Assembly (NCBI GenBank): GCA_012728315.1
Contig: JAAYFI010000069.1
Coordinates: forward strand, 1-64,000
Reading direction: 5' to 3'
DNA: 64,000 nucleotides
From: Gammaproteobacteria bacterium
Lineage (GTDB): Bacteria; Pseudomonadota; Gammaproteobacteria; Pseudomonadales; Pseudomonadaceae
How positions within the stretch are numbered: the first letter of the stretch is position 1; each line of letters opens with the position of its first letter. The position numbers and the translations under genes were made by a program. Positions 29,508 to 39,965 of this stretch are shown here, piece by piece. The notes beneath the pieces were generated by a model, which searched no databases, was not told the origin of the DNA, and saw only the letters and a program-made list of their open reading frames with translations.

Positions 29508-30023
29508 ATGACTAGAAAACTTTTGACCGCTGAAGGCTATAAAAAACTTAAAGAAGAACTGGAATATTTACACCGTACCTTGCGCCCAGAAATCACCGCA
29601 ATAGTGTCTTGGGCCGCTAGTTTAGGCGATCGCTCAGAAAACGCTGATTATCAATACAATAAGCGCAGGCTACGGGAAATTGATCGCAGAATCCGTCACC
29701 TGAGTAAGCTTTTTGAGGTGGCCGAAGAAGTGCCGTATAACCCCGTCCAAGAGGGTAAAGTTTATTTTGGGGCTTGGGTTGAATTGGAAAATGCAGAGGG
29801 CGAATCTTTGCGTTTTCGTATCGTCGGTGACGAAGAAGTCTATGGCCGCAACGACTATATTTCCCTGCGCTCACCCATGGCTAAAGCCTGTCTTGGTAAA
29901 GCCGTAGACGATGAAATACATGTGCGTACACCCAGTGGTGATGCCTACTGGGATATTGTGCAGATTGAATACAATGTAAGTCATGAAGAAACGGACGACA
30001 GCGCTGTGCTAGAGCGTGAATAA
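29508..30023 (+). CDS. greB: Transcription elongation factor GreB
   Basis: Rescues backtracked RNA polymerase by stimulating transcript cleavage. The N-terminal coiled coil carries the acidic tip in SLGDRSENADYQYNKRRLREI, and the C-terminal FKBP-like domain reads LRFRIVGDEEVYGR and PMAKACLGKAVDD. The 171 aa length and basic coiled-coil residues favour GreB over GreA. Confidence 0.93.
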   Translation: MTRKLLTAEGYKKLKEELEYLHRTLRPEITAIVSWAASLGDRSENADYQYNKRRLREIDRRIRHLSKLFEVAEEVPYNPVQEGKVYFGAWVELENAEGESLRFRIVGDEEVYGRNDYISLRSPMAKACLGKAVDDEIHVRTPSGDAYWDIVQIEYNVSHEETDDSAVLERE

Positions 30024-30032
30024 TCGGCTACA

Positions 30033-30063
30033 ACGGCAAAGGCTATAGCCTTTGCCGTCCTGT
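30033..30063 (+). terminator. Terminator hairpin after greB
   Basis: ACGGCAAAGGC (30033-30043) pairs perfectly with GCCTTTGCCGT (30048-30058), 4-nt loop, followed by cctgtttgtt. It may act on both strands, since ybbP converges from the other side. Confidence 0.75.
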
Positions 30064-30093
30064 TTGTTGCAACCGGGTTATTTGCAGTCCTAA

Positions 30094-32607
30094 TTAGCTG
30101 TTGCGTAACGTCTGTAGTGGGCTGCTGTTTAAAACCTGACGAGTACCGAGCATACCGACACTGGTAATCAGCAGTGCGCCAATAATCGGCAAAACCAGCA
30201 GCCAAGGATGGGCTTGCCAAGCCAAGTTAAAGGCGAAACGGTAGAGGATATAGCTGCTGATTTCACAACCCAGTGCAGCCAGTAAACCGCTTAAAGCACC
30301 GATTAACGCAAACTCATTGAGCTGCGCTTGCCACAGCAATTTGCGTGATGCCCCCAGCGCACGAATGAGCGCACCTTGCTGGATGCGCTCGCTTAAAGTG
30401 CTCTGCAAACCGGCAATTAATACAGTCACTCCAGCCGCCAAAACAAAGAGTAAAATCAATTCAATCGCTAGGGTCACTTGCGCCAAAATATCCCGTAATT
30501 GGCGCAGCACGGCGTCCACTTGCAAGATACTGATACTGGGGAAACGCTTGGCTAGATCGATGCGTTGTTGCTCGGAGTGTTCCGGTAGATAAAAACTGGT
30601 CATAAATGTATGGGCTACAGCGCCCATTTGCTGTGGATTGAAAATCACAAAGAAGTTGGGCTGCATGCTGTTCCAGTCTACAGTGCGCAAGCTACTGATG
30701 CGTGCTGGGTAATCCGTGCCACCAATATAAAAGGTGAGTTGATCACCTACAGTCACGCCCAACTCTTGAGCTAAGTCGCGCTCGACTGATACTTGGTAAA
30801 GTTTCTCTGCTCCTTGTGATGCCTGTTCAGTCGGCCACCATGCACCTTGCACCACTGTATTGTTGTCGGGTAAGAGAGGGGTCCAGGTGAGGTTTAAATC
30901 GCGCTGCAATGTACGCATCACTCGCGCTTTAGCATCAATGAGTTCTGTGGCCTTGTGTCCGTTAATGTGCGTTAAACGACCCAGGACAACAGGGTAAAGG
31001 GGGGCGGCATTGCTGCTGATGTTATCCAACTGCGCACTAAAGTCTGACTGCTGTGCCGGCAAGATATTCACCGCGAAATGATTGGGTGCTTGCGCGGGAA
31101 GCTGGGCTTGCCAATTATCCAGCAATTCACTGCGTAATAATACGATCAGTGCCATAGACAATAAAATTAAGGCAAAGGCCATAATTTGCCCAACACTATT
31201 GAGCGGATAGCGCAGTAAATGGCCCAGACTTAATCGCCAAGCCAAATTACGTTGAGCCAGCCAAAAGCGCAGGCTTTTTAAAGCGAAAAACAAAGCTGCA
31301 CCTAAGACCAGCGCCGCACCGCCGCCGCCAATCAGTAGGGCGCTGGTGAGGCGCATATCGAGTTTTAATTGCCACATCAGTGCTGCTAGGGCAAGCAATA
31401 CGCTGCCATACAATATCCATGTGGCCGGTGCTACAGGGAGTATATCGCGGCGCAATACTCGCAGTGGGGCAATGCGTCCCAGTGCCATAAGCGGTGGCAG
31501 GGCAAAGCCTGCAAGCATCACCGCGCTGGTCGCAATACCGGTAAGAAAGGGTTTTACACTGCCTGCTGGGATGCTCTTCGGTAGTAGCTCAGCGAGTAAT
31601 TTAAACAGGGCAAATTGCGTCAACCAGCCAATCAGCGTGCCGAGCAGGCTGGCGAGCCCAGCTAAAACAAGCAGTTGTAGGCAAAACAACCATAAGGTGT
31701 GTTGACGTGATAAGCCAAAGCAGCGCAGTAAAGCGGCCTGATCAAAACGTTGATGCGCATAGCGATTAGCAGATAAGGCTACAGCCACAGCTGCTAATAA
31801 AATAGCAGCAAGACTTGCTAGGTTTAAATAGCTGGCTGCACGCTCAAGAGCGCTGCTGACTTGTGGGTTGCCCTCTTCTAGGCCTTCCAAGCGCTGATCG
31901 GGCAGTAGTTGCGCCTGTAGGGCTTGGCGCTGCTGTTGGATGATTGTGCGATCACCGCTCCAGAGTTGGCGGTAACTGACGCGACTGCCGGGCTGCAGCA
32001 CATCAGCAGCGGCTAAGTCCGTCTGATGAATCATTGCGCGCGGGGTAAAACTGAGTAAATTACCTGCGCGATCCGGTTCATAAGTTAGAATCCGCGCCAC
32101 TCTAAACTCTGCTGCACCAATCTCTACGCTATCGCCAATGGCGAGCTTAAGGCTATTGAGCAGTTGCGCATCGAGCCAGACTTCGCCAGGTTGCGGTCGT
32201 CCACCGCTGATTTCTTCAGCCTCGGGCTGCGGCTTGCTGCGTAAGCTGCCACGCAATGGGTAGTTGTCGTCCACCGCTTTAACGCTGGCCAGTTGTAAGT
32301 CACTGTCTGTCGCAAGCATGCTGGCAAATTGCAGGGTTTGAGCGCTATTTAATTGCGTGCTATAGGCGGTCGTTATTTGTTCGGGCAGTGCTGGCTCGCT
32401 GCTGGAGAGCACTAAGTCGGCCGCAAGAAATTCACCCGCGCTGAGCTGCATGGCGCCTTGCAAGCGCTCAGCAAAATGACCAATAGTGCTACTGCTGGCG
32501 ACAGCAATCATTAAGGCTAAAAATAAAATACGCAGCTCTGAGGTGCGCCGCTCACGCAGCAGCTGCTTAATCGCCAGTTTAAATAAACCAGTTAGGGTCA
32601 GTTGCAT
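30094..32607 (-). CDS. ybbP: ABC transporter permease, FtsX/YbbP family
   Basis: 837-aa polytopic protein with FtsX-like domains. An N-terminal helix near residues 25-45 precedes a large periplasmic domain, a cluster of helices at ~260-490, and a second periplasmic domain, and the last three helices include LILLFVLAAGVTVLIAGL and LLVLPIIGALLITSVGML. It overlaps the upstream ATPase gene by 10 nt. In E. coli ybbA-ybbP is divergent from tesA, as here. The substrate is unknown; lipoprotein- or fatty-acid-related export is only inferred from context. Confidence 0.88.
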   Translation of the reverse strand: MQLTLTGLFKLAIKQLLRERRTSELRILFLALMIAVASSSTIGHFAERLQGAMQLSAGEFLAADLVLSSSEPALPEQITTAYSTQLNSAQTLQFASMLATDSDLQLASVKAVDDNYPLRGSLRSKPQPEAEEISGGRPQPGEVWLDAQLLNSLKLAIGDSVEIGAAEFRVARILTYEPDRAGNLLSFTPRAMIHQTDLAAADVLQPGSRVSYRQLWSGDRTIIQQQRQALQAQLLPDQRLEGLEEGNPQVSSALERAASYLNLASLAAILLAAVAVALSANRYAHQRFDQAALLRCFGLSRQHTLWLFCLQLLVLAGLASLLGTLIGWLTQFALFKLLAELLPKSIPAGSVKPFLTGIATSAVMLAGFALPPLMALGRIAPLRVLRRDILPVAPATWILYGSVLLALAALMWQLKLDMRLTSALLIGGGGAALVLGAALFFALKSLRFWLAQRNLAWRLSLGHLLRYPLNSVGQIMAFALILLSMALIVLLRSELLDNWQAQLPAQAPNHFAVNILPAQQSDFSAQLDNISSNAAPLYPVVLGRLTHINGHKATELIDAKARVMRTLQRDLNLTWTPLLPDNNTVVQGAWWPTEQASQGAEKLYQVSVERDLAQELGVTVGDQLTFYIGGTDYPARISSLRTVDWNSMQPNFFVIFNPQQMGAVAHTFMTSFYLPEHSEQQRIDLAKRFPSISILQVDAVLRQLRDILAQVTLAIELILLFVLAAGVTVLIAGLQSTLSERIQQGALIRALGASRKLLWQAQLNEFALIGALSGLLAALGCEISSYILYRFAFNLAWQAHPWLLVLPIIGALLITSVGMLGTRQVLNSSPLQTLRNS

Positions 32608-33281
32608 GTGAGTTCCACCTGACGGCCGGCTTCTAAACGCATAGATTGTTGACAGCGGGCGGCTAACTTATCGTCGTGGGTGACCAAAACTAGGGTGGTG
32701 CCTAACTCTTTGTTCATCGCAAAGAGCAGATCAGTGATGGTTTCACCGGTTTGACTATCCAAGTTGCCGGTCGGTTCATCGGCAAATAATACATCAGGCT
32801 CAGTTGCAAAGGCGCGAGCCAAAGCGACACGTTGTTGTTCGCCGCCTGAGAGTAGGTTGACGGGATGCTTTAAGCGCTTTTCCAAACCAACACGAATCAA
32901 GAGCTCACGGGCGCGTTGTTGTGGGTTAGGGTGCCCTGCGAGTTCTAATGGCAGCATTACATTTTCTAAAGCATTTAAGCTGTCGAGCAATAAGAAGGCC
33001 TGAAAGACAAAACCAACATGAGCGGCCCGTAACGCTGCGCGCTGATCTTCATCTAGGGCATTGAGCTGATGGCCGGCCAAAGTTACGCTACCGCTGCTGG
33101 GTAGATCAAGTCCGGCGAGTAAACCCAGTAAAGTGGATTTGCCAGACCCTGAACGACCTATGATGGCCAGCGAGTCACCGGCTTGCAGTTGAAAAGAAAT
33201 ATCGTTAAGTATTGTCAGTTCACCTTCTGTTGAAGGAACCTTTTTGCTAAGGTGCTGAGCACTAAGAATGCTATGAGTCAT
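32598..33281 (-). CDS. ybbA: ABC transporter ATP-binding protein, LolD/YbbA type
   Basis: 227-aa ATPase partner of the adjacent permease. Walker [18 protein letters not shown], signature [16 protein letters not shown], Walker [13 protein letters not shown] and switch VTHDD are all intact, in the pattern of MacB/LolD-type ATPases. Its start codon lies only 10 nt from the preferred tesA ATG on the other strand, so the two divergent promoters must lie within the opposite genes. Confidence 0.92.
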   Translation of the reverse strand: MTHSILSAQHLSKKVPSTEGELTILNDISFQLQAGDSLAIIGRSGSGKSTLLGLLAGLDLPSSGSVTLAGHQLNALDEDQRAALRAAHVGFVFQAFLLLDSLNALENVMLPLELAGHPNPQQRARELLIRVGLEKRLKHPVNLLSGGEQQRVALARAFATEPDVLFADEPTGNLDSQTGETITDLLFAMNKELGTTLVLVTHDDKLAARCQQSMRLEAGRQVELTCN

Positions 33282-33291
33282 GAGGGTTCCA

Positions 33292-33924
33292 ATGCGTCAA
33301 TGGGTAGTAACGATAGGTTTGATTGTGCTGTGCGCCGTAGCCCAAGTTCAAGCCGCAACTGTATTGGTGGTGGGGGATAGTATCAGTGCTGCCTTCGGAC
33401 TGGAAACCCAACAAGGCTGGGTGGCCTTATTGCAGGAACAGTTAACAAAAAAATCTACAGATTTTAGAGTGGTGAATGCGTCCATCAGCGGTGATACAAC
33501 GGCGGGTGGGCTCGCTCGCTTGCCGAGCTTAATGGCCGAACAGCAGCCTGACTATGTGATCATTGAGCTCGGTGGTAATGATGGATTGCGCGGGCTATCG
33601 CTGCAATCTATGCATACAAATCTCAGTCAGATGGTGCAACAGGTTAAGCAGCAAGGTGCTGTGGTGCTGCTGCTGGGTATGCGCTTGCCGGGTAATTACG
33701 GCAGACGTTATACCGAGGCATTTTATAATGTCTATCAACAGGTGGCTGAGCAGGAGCAGGTGGCCTTGGTGGATTTTTTCCTAGAAGGCGTAGGGGGCAT
33801 CGACGGCATGATGCAAGCGGATGGGATTCATCCTACACAGGCGGCGCAGCCCCAGTTGTTAGAGAATGCTTGGCAAGGGCTTGAGCCTTTATTGTTGTTG
33901 GATAAGGCTGAGCATCCTCAGTGA
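33292..33924 (+). CDS. tesA: Multifunctional acyl-CoA thioesterase / lysophospholipase TesA (arylesterase)
   Basis: Periplasmic SGNH hydrolase. The signal peptide MRQWVVTIGLIVLCAVAQVQA is cleaved near residue 21. Block I VVGDSISAAFG contains Ser30, block III is ELGGNDGLRG and block V DGIHPT holds the Asp and His. 210 aa with the ATG at 33292, which has GAGGG (33281-33285) upstream; an earlier ATG at 33280 is possible. Divergent from ybbA. Confidence 0.92.
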   Translation: MRQWVVTIGLIVLCAVAQVQAATVLVVGDSISAAFGLETQQGWVALLQEQLTKKSTDFRVVNASISGDTTAGGLARLPSLMAEQQPDYVIIELGGNDGLRGLSLQSMHTNLSQMVQQVKQQGAVVLLLGMRLPGNYGRRYTEAFYNVYQQVAEQEQVALVDFFLEGVGGIDGMMQADGIHPTQAAQPQLLENAWQGLEPLLLLDKAEHPQ

Positions 33925-34000
33925 TTGCACTATTTTTTATAGGCACTGTTACAAATTACAATTTTAAGCTAATGTAGCGGCCGATTTTTAGGGGCTCTAC

Positions 34001-34282
34001 ATGGCACGCTTGGTGTGGTCTTTACATGCTTATCAGATTATATTGCCGGACGAGCAACTGGATTTGTTCGCCTGTCAAAAAGAGCATGTGCATGCGGTGC
34101 ACCGCCAGCTTGAGCTCGACAGCCATATTGATCGTACTTTATGTGGCAGCCTGCTGCCTGCGCAACCGCATTGGCAAGCATTAGAGCGCGGATTGTTGCG
34201 TACCGCGCGCTTTTGCCCTGTCTGCCGAGAGAAAATCCAGATTCAACGCAAACAAGCGCAGCCCGGCTGGCAGTCCGCCTAA
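34001..34282 (+). CDS. Conserved hypothetical protein with CPVC motif
   Basis: 93-aa soluble basic protein of unknown function. Cysteines occur in LFACQKEH, RTLCGSL and FCPVCREK, so a small zinc site is possible but not shown. It lies between tesA and the L,D-transpeptidase gene, an order also found in Pseudomonas (from memory). An A/T-rich region 33925-34000 should hold its promoter; no strong consensus was seen. Confidence 0.7.
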   Translation: MARLVWSLHAYQIILPDEQLDLFACQKEHVHAVHRQLELDSHIDRTLCGSLLPAQPHWQALERGLLRTARFCPVCREKIQIQRKQAQPGWQSA

Positions 34283-34357
34283 AGGTGTGTGTCTAGCTTG
34301 TGAAAATCCCGTACTATACAACGGCTTCCTTCAACTTTTACCGGTAGGATTATTTTG

Positions 34358-35311
34358 ATGTTGTTAAACATGCTTACGCTTAAGTCTTTGCGATTATATG
34401 GGCTGGCAGCGCTGTGTGTCGCGCCTTTTGCATCGGCTTTAGAGTTGCCTCTACCTCCGCCCGGTGAAGATGTGGTCGGTGAAGTGCAGGTGATTCAGGC
34501 ACGTTATGAGGACACTTTTGCTGACTTGGGTAAAGCTCATGATCTCGGCTATTTGGAAATGGTTGCGGCCAATCCCGGTGTCGATGCTTGGTTGCCCGGT
34601 ACGGGAACAGAAATTATTTTGCCGACTCGCTATATTTTGCCACCCGGTCCGCGCGAGGGCGTAGTGATTAATTTGGCAGAATACCGCTTATATTATTATC
34701 CGAAAGATAAACCAGTGGTTTATACCTATCCGCTGGGTATCGGTCGAGAAGGTTGGGAGTCGCCAATCAGTAATACGACCATTACCGTGAAAACACCGAA
34801 TCCAGGCTGGACGCCACCGCAGTCTATTTTGCGTGAGCATGCTGAGGCGGGTGATCCTTTGCCGGCCTATGTGCCACCGGGACCTGATAATCCGCTGGGG
34901 CCTTATAAGTTGACTTTAGGTTTGCCGGGTTACTTAATTCATGGCTCGAATAAAAAGTTTGGAATTGGGATGCGAGTGAGCCATGGCTGCTTCCGTATGC
35001 TCAACCATAACGTTTTGGAATTGGCAAAACTGGTGCCGGTTGGTACTAAGGTGCGCATTATTGATGAGCCCTATAAGTTTGGTTTTTCTCAAGGCAAATT
35101 GTATTTAGAGGCGCATACGCCACTCAGTGATGACGGTGAGACATCGATTGTCGATAAGCATGCGGCCGTGGTGAATGTGTTGCTCAAGCGTGATGATATT
35201 CAGGATGCGCACTTATTGGACTGGGAGCGTGTGCGTGAAATTGTTGCAGCTGAGGTCGGTATCCCCATTCCTATTACTGAGCCTACTGCGCTGGCAGCAA
35301 CTGCGCAGTGA
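34358..35311 (+). CDS. L,D-transpeptidase (ErfK/YbiS/YkuD family)
   Basis: 317-aa periplasmic enzyme that forms 3-3 peptidoglycan crosslinks or attaches Braun lipoprotein. The signal peptide ends near Ala27. An N-terminal LysM-like segment (LGKAHDLGYLEMVAANPGVD followed by GTEIILPTRYILP) precedes the YkuD domain, with the catalytic motif IHGSNKKFGIG and VSHGCFRM (Cys211). The ATG at 34358 is preferred to the in-frame TTG at 34355. A tRNA-Val promoter starts right after the stop. Confidence 0.92.
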   Translation: MLLNMLTLKSLRLYGLAALCVAPFASALELPLPPPGEDVVGEVQVIQARYEDTFADLGKAHDLGYLEMVAANPGVDAWLPGTGTEIILPTRYILPPGPREGVVINLAEYRLYYYPKDKPVVYTYPLGIGREGWESPISNTTITVKTPNPGWTPPQSILREHAEAGDPLPAYVPPGPDNPLGPYKLTLGLPGYLIHGSNKKFGIGMRVSHGCFRMLNHNVLELAKLVPVGTKVRIIDEPYKFGFSQGKLYLEAHTPLSDDGETSIVDKHAAVVNVLLKRDDIQDAHLLDWERVREIVAAEVGIPIPITEPTALAATAQ

Positions 35312-35317
35312 AAAGAT

Positions 35318-35345
35318 TTGACAAGGATTAATATGGGCGTATAAT
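35318..35345 (+). promoter_or_regulatory. Promoter of tRNA-Val
   Basis: Consensus TTGACA (35318-35323), 16-nt spacer, TATAAT (35340-35345). The tRNA begins at 35359, so the primary transcript has a leader of only a few nucleotides. Confidence 0.9.
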
Positions 35346-35358
35346 AGCCGCCCATTGC

Positions 35359-35435
35359 AGGCGCATAGCTCAGTTGGTTAGAGCACCACCTTGACATGGT
35401 GGGGGTCGTTGGTTCGAATCCAATTGTGCCTACCA
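35359..35435 (+). tRNA. tRNA-Val(GAC)
   Basis: 77-nt cloverleaf: acceptor AGGCGCA with TGTGCCT (one G-T pair), anticodon stem CCACC/GGTGG around TTGACAT giving anticodon GAC, T loop GGTTCGAATCC and encoded CCA at 35433-35435. Confidence 0.97.
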
Positions 35436-35443
35436 AATTAAAC

Positions 35444-35476
35444 AAAAGGTCGCCTTGTGCGGCCTTTTGTGTTTTT
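35444..35476 (+). terminator. Terminator after tRNA-Val
   Basis: AAAAGGTCGC (35444-35453) pairs with GCGGCCTTTT (35459-35468, one wobble) around CTTGT, then gtgttttt. Confidence 0.85.
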
Positions 35477-35648
35477 AACGCAAGCAGTTTTGTAAGCTTG
35501 CATTTGTTTCCAGTGAATCCGATTGATTGAAGGTGGTTAAAGCCTTCTGCCGCAGTATGGCAGGTATGTCTTGAAATCAATCGCTCTTACTGGCTCATCC
35601 CACCCATGTGGCCTTTTGTAGGGGTCACCACTAGGCAGAGGAGGCGCC

Positions 35649-37571
35649 ATGCCCGTAATTACTCTTCCTGACGGCAGTCAGCGTACATTTGAACATCCTG
35701 TATCTATTCTTGAAGTTGCACAGTCGATTGGGGCTGGTCTTGCAAAAGCGACGGTAGCAGGTCGAGTTAACGGACGTTTGCTGGATGCAACAGATTTAAT
35801 TACCAGTGATGCCACGCTGTCGATTATTACCCCGAAAGACCCTGAGGGCGTTGAGATTATCCGCCACTCGTGCGCGCACTTGGTGGGGCACGCAGTTAAG
35901 CAGTTGTTTCCTGAAGCGAAAATGGTCATCGGTCCGGTCATTGATGAAGGCTTTTATTACGATATTGCTATTGCCCGTCCTTTTACTCCGGATGATATGC
36001 AGGCTATCGAAAAGCGCATGAGTGAGCTGATCGATCAAGATTACGATGTGATCAAAAAACTCACGCCGCGCGCTGAAGTCATTGAGATTTTTACCCAGCG
36101 TGGTGAAGAGTATAAGTTGCGACTGATTGAAGATATGCCTGAAGAAACCGAGATGGGGCTGTATTTTCATCAGGAATACGTTGATATGTGCCGCGGCCCT
36201 CATGTGCCTAATACGCGTTTTCTCAAGGCCTTTAAACTGACGCGTTTTTCTGGGGCGTACTGGCGTGGTGATTCTAAAAATGAGCAATTGCAGCGTATTT
36301 ATGGCACCGCTTGGGCAGATAAAAAGCAGCTGAATGCCTATGTTCAGCGAATTGCAGAAGCCGAAAAGCGTGATCACCGTAAGCTGGGTAAGCGTTTAGA
36401 CTTGTTCCATATGCAAGAAGAAGCGCCGGGTATGGTGTTTTGGCATCCCAATGGTTGGACGTTATACCAAGTGCTTGAGCAATATATGCGCAAAGTGCAG
36501 CGTGAAAATGGCTATCTAGAAATCAAGACGCCGCAAGTGGTTGATCGGATTCTTTGGGAAAAATCAGGGCACTGGAGCAACTACGCAGACAATATGTTTG
36601 TCACTGAGTCAGAATCCCGTGACTATGCAATTAAGCCAATGAACTGTCCTTGCCATGTGCAAGTGTACAATCAGGGCTTAAAAAGTTATCGCGAGCTGCC
36701 GTTGCGTTTGGCTGAATTCGGTGCTTGTCATCGTAATGAGCCATCCGGCGCGTTGCATGGTATAATGCGCGTACGTGGATTTACTCAAGATGATGCGCAT
36801 ATTTTCTGCACTGAAGAGCAGATGCAAGCTGAATCGGCTGACTTTATTCGTTTAACGCAAAAAGTATACGAAGATTTTGGTTTTACTGATCTTGAATTAA
36901 AGCTGTCGACGCGCCCAGAGCAGCGTGTAGGTACGGATGAGCAGTGGGATCGTGCGGAGCAAGCATTAGCGCAAGCGCTGGATTCTGCAGGTTTAGAGTA
37001 CGAGCTGCAGGAAGGCGAGGGCGCATTCTATGGTCCAAAAATTGAATTCTCATTGCGCGATTGCTTAGGCCGAGTTTGGCAGTGCGGTACCTTGCAGTTG
37101 GATTTTAATTTGCCGGTACGCCTCGATGCTGAGTATGTCAGTGAAGATAATGACCGTAAGCATCCGGTTATGTTGCACCGAGCTATTTTAGGATCATTTG
37201 AACGTTTTATTGGTATTTTAATTGAGCATTACGAAGGTGCTTTTCCAGTTTGGTTGGCGCCGACGCAAGCAACAATTATGAATATCAGCGAGAAACAAGG
37301 TGAATTTGCTCAGAAAGTAGAAAAAAAACTACTAGAAAGTGGATTTAGAGTCACCAGTGACTTGAGAAACGAGAAGATCGGCTTTAAAATCCGCGAGCAC
37401 ACTTTGCTCAAGGTTCCTTATTTGCTAGTGATTGGTGATAGGGAAGTTGAGACACAAACTATTGCAGTACGAACTCGTAGCGGTGAAAATCTCGGCAGTA
37501 TGTCGGTTGACCAGTTTATTGAGTTACTTAAGACTGCAATTTCCCGGCGTGGTCGCCAAGATTTGGAGTGA
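35649..37571 (+). CDS. thrS: Threonyl-tRNA synthetase
   Basis: Charges tRNA-Thr. Domain order: N-terminal TGS domain (residues 1-61, starting [19 protein letters not shown]), editing domain with [19 protein letters not shown], class II catalytic core with motif 2 around [20 protein letters not shown] and zinc ligand Cys in MNCPCHV, and C-terminal anticodon domain. 640 aa, standard length. An ideal Shine-Dalgarno (AGGAGG) precedes the ATG. The 35477-35648 leader may hold translational control, as in E. coli thrS, but I could not identify an anticodon-like operator. Confidence 0.97.
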   Translation: MPVITLPDGSQRTFEHPVSILEVAQSIGAGLAKATVAGRVNGRLLDATDLITSDATLSIITPKDPEGVEIIRHSCAHLVGHAVKQLFPEAKMVIGPVIDEGFYYDIAIARPFTPDDMQAIEKRMSELIDQDYDVIKKLTPRAEVIEIFTQRGEEYKLRLIEDMPEETEMGLYFHQEYVDMCRGPHVPNTRFLKAFKLTRFSGAYWRGDSKNEQLQRIYGTAWADKKQLNAYVQRIAEAEKRDHRKLGKRLDLFHMQEEAPGMVFWHPNGWTLYQVLEQYMRKVQRENGYLEIKTPQVVDRILWEKSGHWSNYADNMFVTESESRDYAIKPMNCPCHVQVYNQGLKSYRELPLRLAEFGACHRNEPSGALHGIMRVRGFTQDDAHIFCTEEQMQAESADFIRLTQKVYEDFGFTDLELKLSTRPEQRVGTDEQWDRAEQALAQALDSAGLEYELQEGEGAFYGPKIEFSLRDCLGRVWQCGTLQLDFNLPVRLDAEYVSEDNDRKHPVMLHRAILGSFERFIGILIEHYEGAFPVWLAPTQATIMNISEKQGEFAQKVEKKLLESGFRVTSDLRNEKIGFKIREHTLLKVPYLLVIGDREVETQTIAVRTRSGENLGSMSVDQFIELLKTAISRRGRQDLE

Positions 37572-37573
37572 TA

Positions 37574-38122
37574 ATTATCAAGCGAGATATGAGACAAGAC
37601 AGACGAACTGCCCCTAAGGCACCCATTAATGAGAACATCACAGCCCGCGAAGTGCGCCTGATTGGTGCAGAAGGTGAGCAGATCGGGATCGTCTCGATTG
37701 ATGAGGCACTGGCCGCAGCTGATGAAGCTAGATTGGATCTGGTAGAAATTTCAGCCGATGCAACACCGCCTGTGTGTCGCATCATGGATTACGGCAAGCA
37801 TTTGTTTGAGAAAAAGAAGCAAATTGCTGCTGCCCGAAAAAACCAGAAGCAAGTGCAAATTAAAGAAGTTAAGTTTCGACCAGGGACGGAAGACGGGGAT
37901 TATCAGGTAAAACTACGCAACCTGATACGTTTCCTAGAAGATGGGGATAAAGCCAAGGTTTCATTACGATTCCGCGGCCGAGAGATGGCCCACCAGGAGT
38001 TGGGAATGGAGTTGTTGAAGCGGGTTGAAGGTGACCTGGCTGAATACGGCACCGTTGAGCAGCATCCTAAGATGGAAGGACGCCAGTTAATAATGGTCCT
38101 CGCCCCCAAAAAGAAAAAATAA
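37574..38122 (+). CDS. infC: Translation initiation factor IF-3, likely AUU start
   Basis: IF-3 binds the 30S subunit and checks initiation. The N-domain ([17 protein letters not shown]) and C-domain ([24 protein letters not shown] region, RFRGREMAH) are intact. There is no ATG at the conserved position. Codons here run GTG(37568)-ATA-ATT(37574)-ATC-AAG. The GGAG Shine-Dalgarno (37565-37568) overlaps the GTG and sits 5 nt from the ATT, so initiation at AUU is most likely, as in E. coli infC. That gives 182 aa. The next in-frame ATG at 37589 would remove five residues. Confidence 0.93.
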   Translation: MIKRDMRQDRRTAPKAPINENITAREVRLIGAEGEQIGIVSIDEALAAADEARLDLVEISADATPPVCRIMDYGKHLFEKKKQIAAARKNQKQVQIKEVKFRPGTEDGDYQVKLRNLIRFLEDGDKAKVSLRFRGREMAHQELGMELLKRVEGDLAEYGTVEQHPKMEGRQLIMVLAPKKKK

Positions 38123-38184
38123 CCCCCTAGGGCAGCGGCAGGCCTTAAGGTTATGCGTATTAATCTGAATGCGGAGTATTCAAC

Positions 38185-38379
38185 ATGCCAAAGATGAAAA
38201 CGAAAAGCGGCGCTAAAAAGCGCTTTAAAGCGACAGCGAACGGTTTTAAACATAAGCACGCTTTCAAGAGTCACATCTTGACCAAAATGACAACTAAGCG
38301 TAAGCGTCAACTGCGTGGGACATCTCTGCTGCACCCAAGCGATGTTGCTCGCGTTGAACGCATGTTGCGTGTTCGTTAA
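38185..38379 (+). CDS. rpmI: 50S ribosomal protein L35
   Basis: 64-aa basic ribosomal protein: [20 protein letters not shown] and [16 protein letters not shown] are the L35 signature. It lies 62 nt after infC and 31 nt before rplT in the conserved infC-rpmI-rplT operon. In E. coli L20 represses rpmI translation through this region; whether the operator exists here was not determined. Confidence 0.97.
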   Translation: MPKMKTKSGAKKRFKATANGFKHKHAFKSHILTKMTTKRKRQLRGTSLLHPSDVARVERMLRVR

Positions 38380-38410
38380 TTTAGGTCTGGATAAATAAAG
38401 GTAATAGTTT

Positions 38411-38767
38411 ATGGCTCGTGTAAAACGTGGTGTTTTAGCCCGTCGTCGTCACAAAAAAATCTTGAAACTTGCTAAAGGTTACTATGGTGCGCGTTCACGC
38501 GTATTCCGCGTAGCTAAGCAAGCGGTTATTAAGGCTGGTCAGTACGCGTACCGTGACCGTCGTCAGCGTAAGCGTCAATTCCGCGCTCTGTGGATTGCAC
38601 GTATCAACGCAGGTGCACGTGTAAATGGTTTGTCTTACAGCCGTTTCATTGCAGGCTTGAAAAAGGCTTCAATTGAAATCGACCGTAAAGTACTGGCTGA
38701 CTTAGCAGTAAACGAAAAAGCAGCATTTGCTGCAATTGTTGAAAAAGCTAAGTCCTCTTTGGCCTAA
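38411..38767 (+). CDS. rplT: 50S ribosomal protein L20
   Basis: 118-aa L20, needed for early 50S assembly. It starts [20 protein letters not shown] and contains [20 protein letters not shown]. The length and motifs are canonical. A hairpin follows the stop and separates it from pheST. Confidence 0.97.
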   Translation: MARVKRGVLARRRHKKILKLAKGYYGARSRVFRVAKQAVIKAGQYAYRDRRQRKRQFRALWIARINAGARVNGLSYSRFIAGLKKASIEIDRKVLADLAVNEKAAFAAIVEKAKSSLA

Positions 38768-38785
38768 GTTTTTAAACATTGCAAT

Positions 38786-38836
38786 ATGCGTTTTTTGATA
38801 AGGGAAGGGCTTAGGCTCTTCCCTTATTTCGTATAG
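38786..38836 (+). CDS. Possible Phe-containing leader peptide of pheST
   Basis: A 16-codon frame reads MRFLIREGLRLFPYFV and stops at TAG (38834-38836); three of the codons are Phe and one Tyr. It lies between rplT and pheS, where E. coli has the pheM attenuator peptide. Against it: no Shine-Dalgarno is visible before the ATG, and the frame overlaps the rplT hairpin, whose stem bases dictate part of the peptide. Treat as tentative. Confidence 0.25.
   Translation: MRFLIREGLRLFPYFV
38798..38827 (+). terminator. Hairpin after rplT
   Basis: ATAAGGGAAG (38798-38807) pairs perfectly with CTTCCCTTAT (38818-38827). The following sequence has T-rich stretches (atttcg, then tttattttttt at 38840-38851). 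It could be a terminator or attenuator between rplT and pheST. Confidence 0.65.
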
Positions 38837-38860
38837 AATCTTTATTTTTTTAAGTCATAG

Positions 38861-39934
<1,074 letters not shown>

Positions 39935-39965
39935 GTCGATACCCTTTAGAGTTTAGGAGAGCAGC

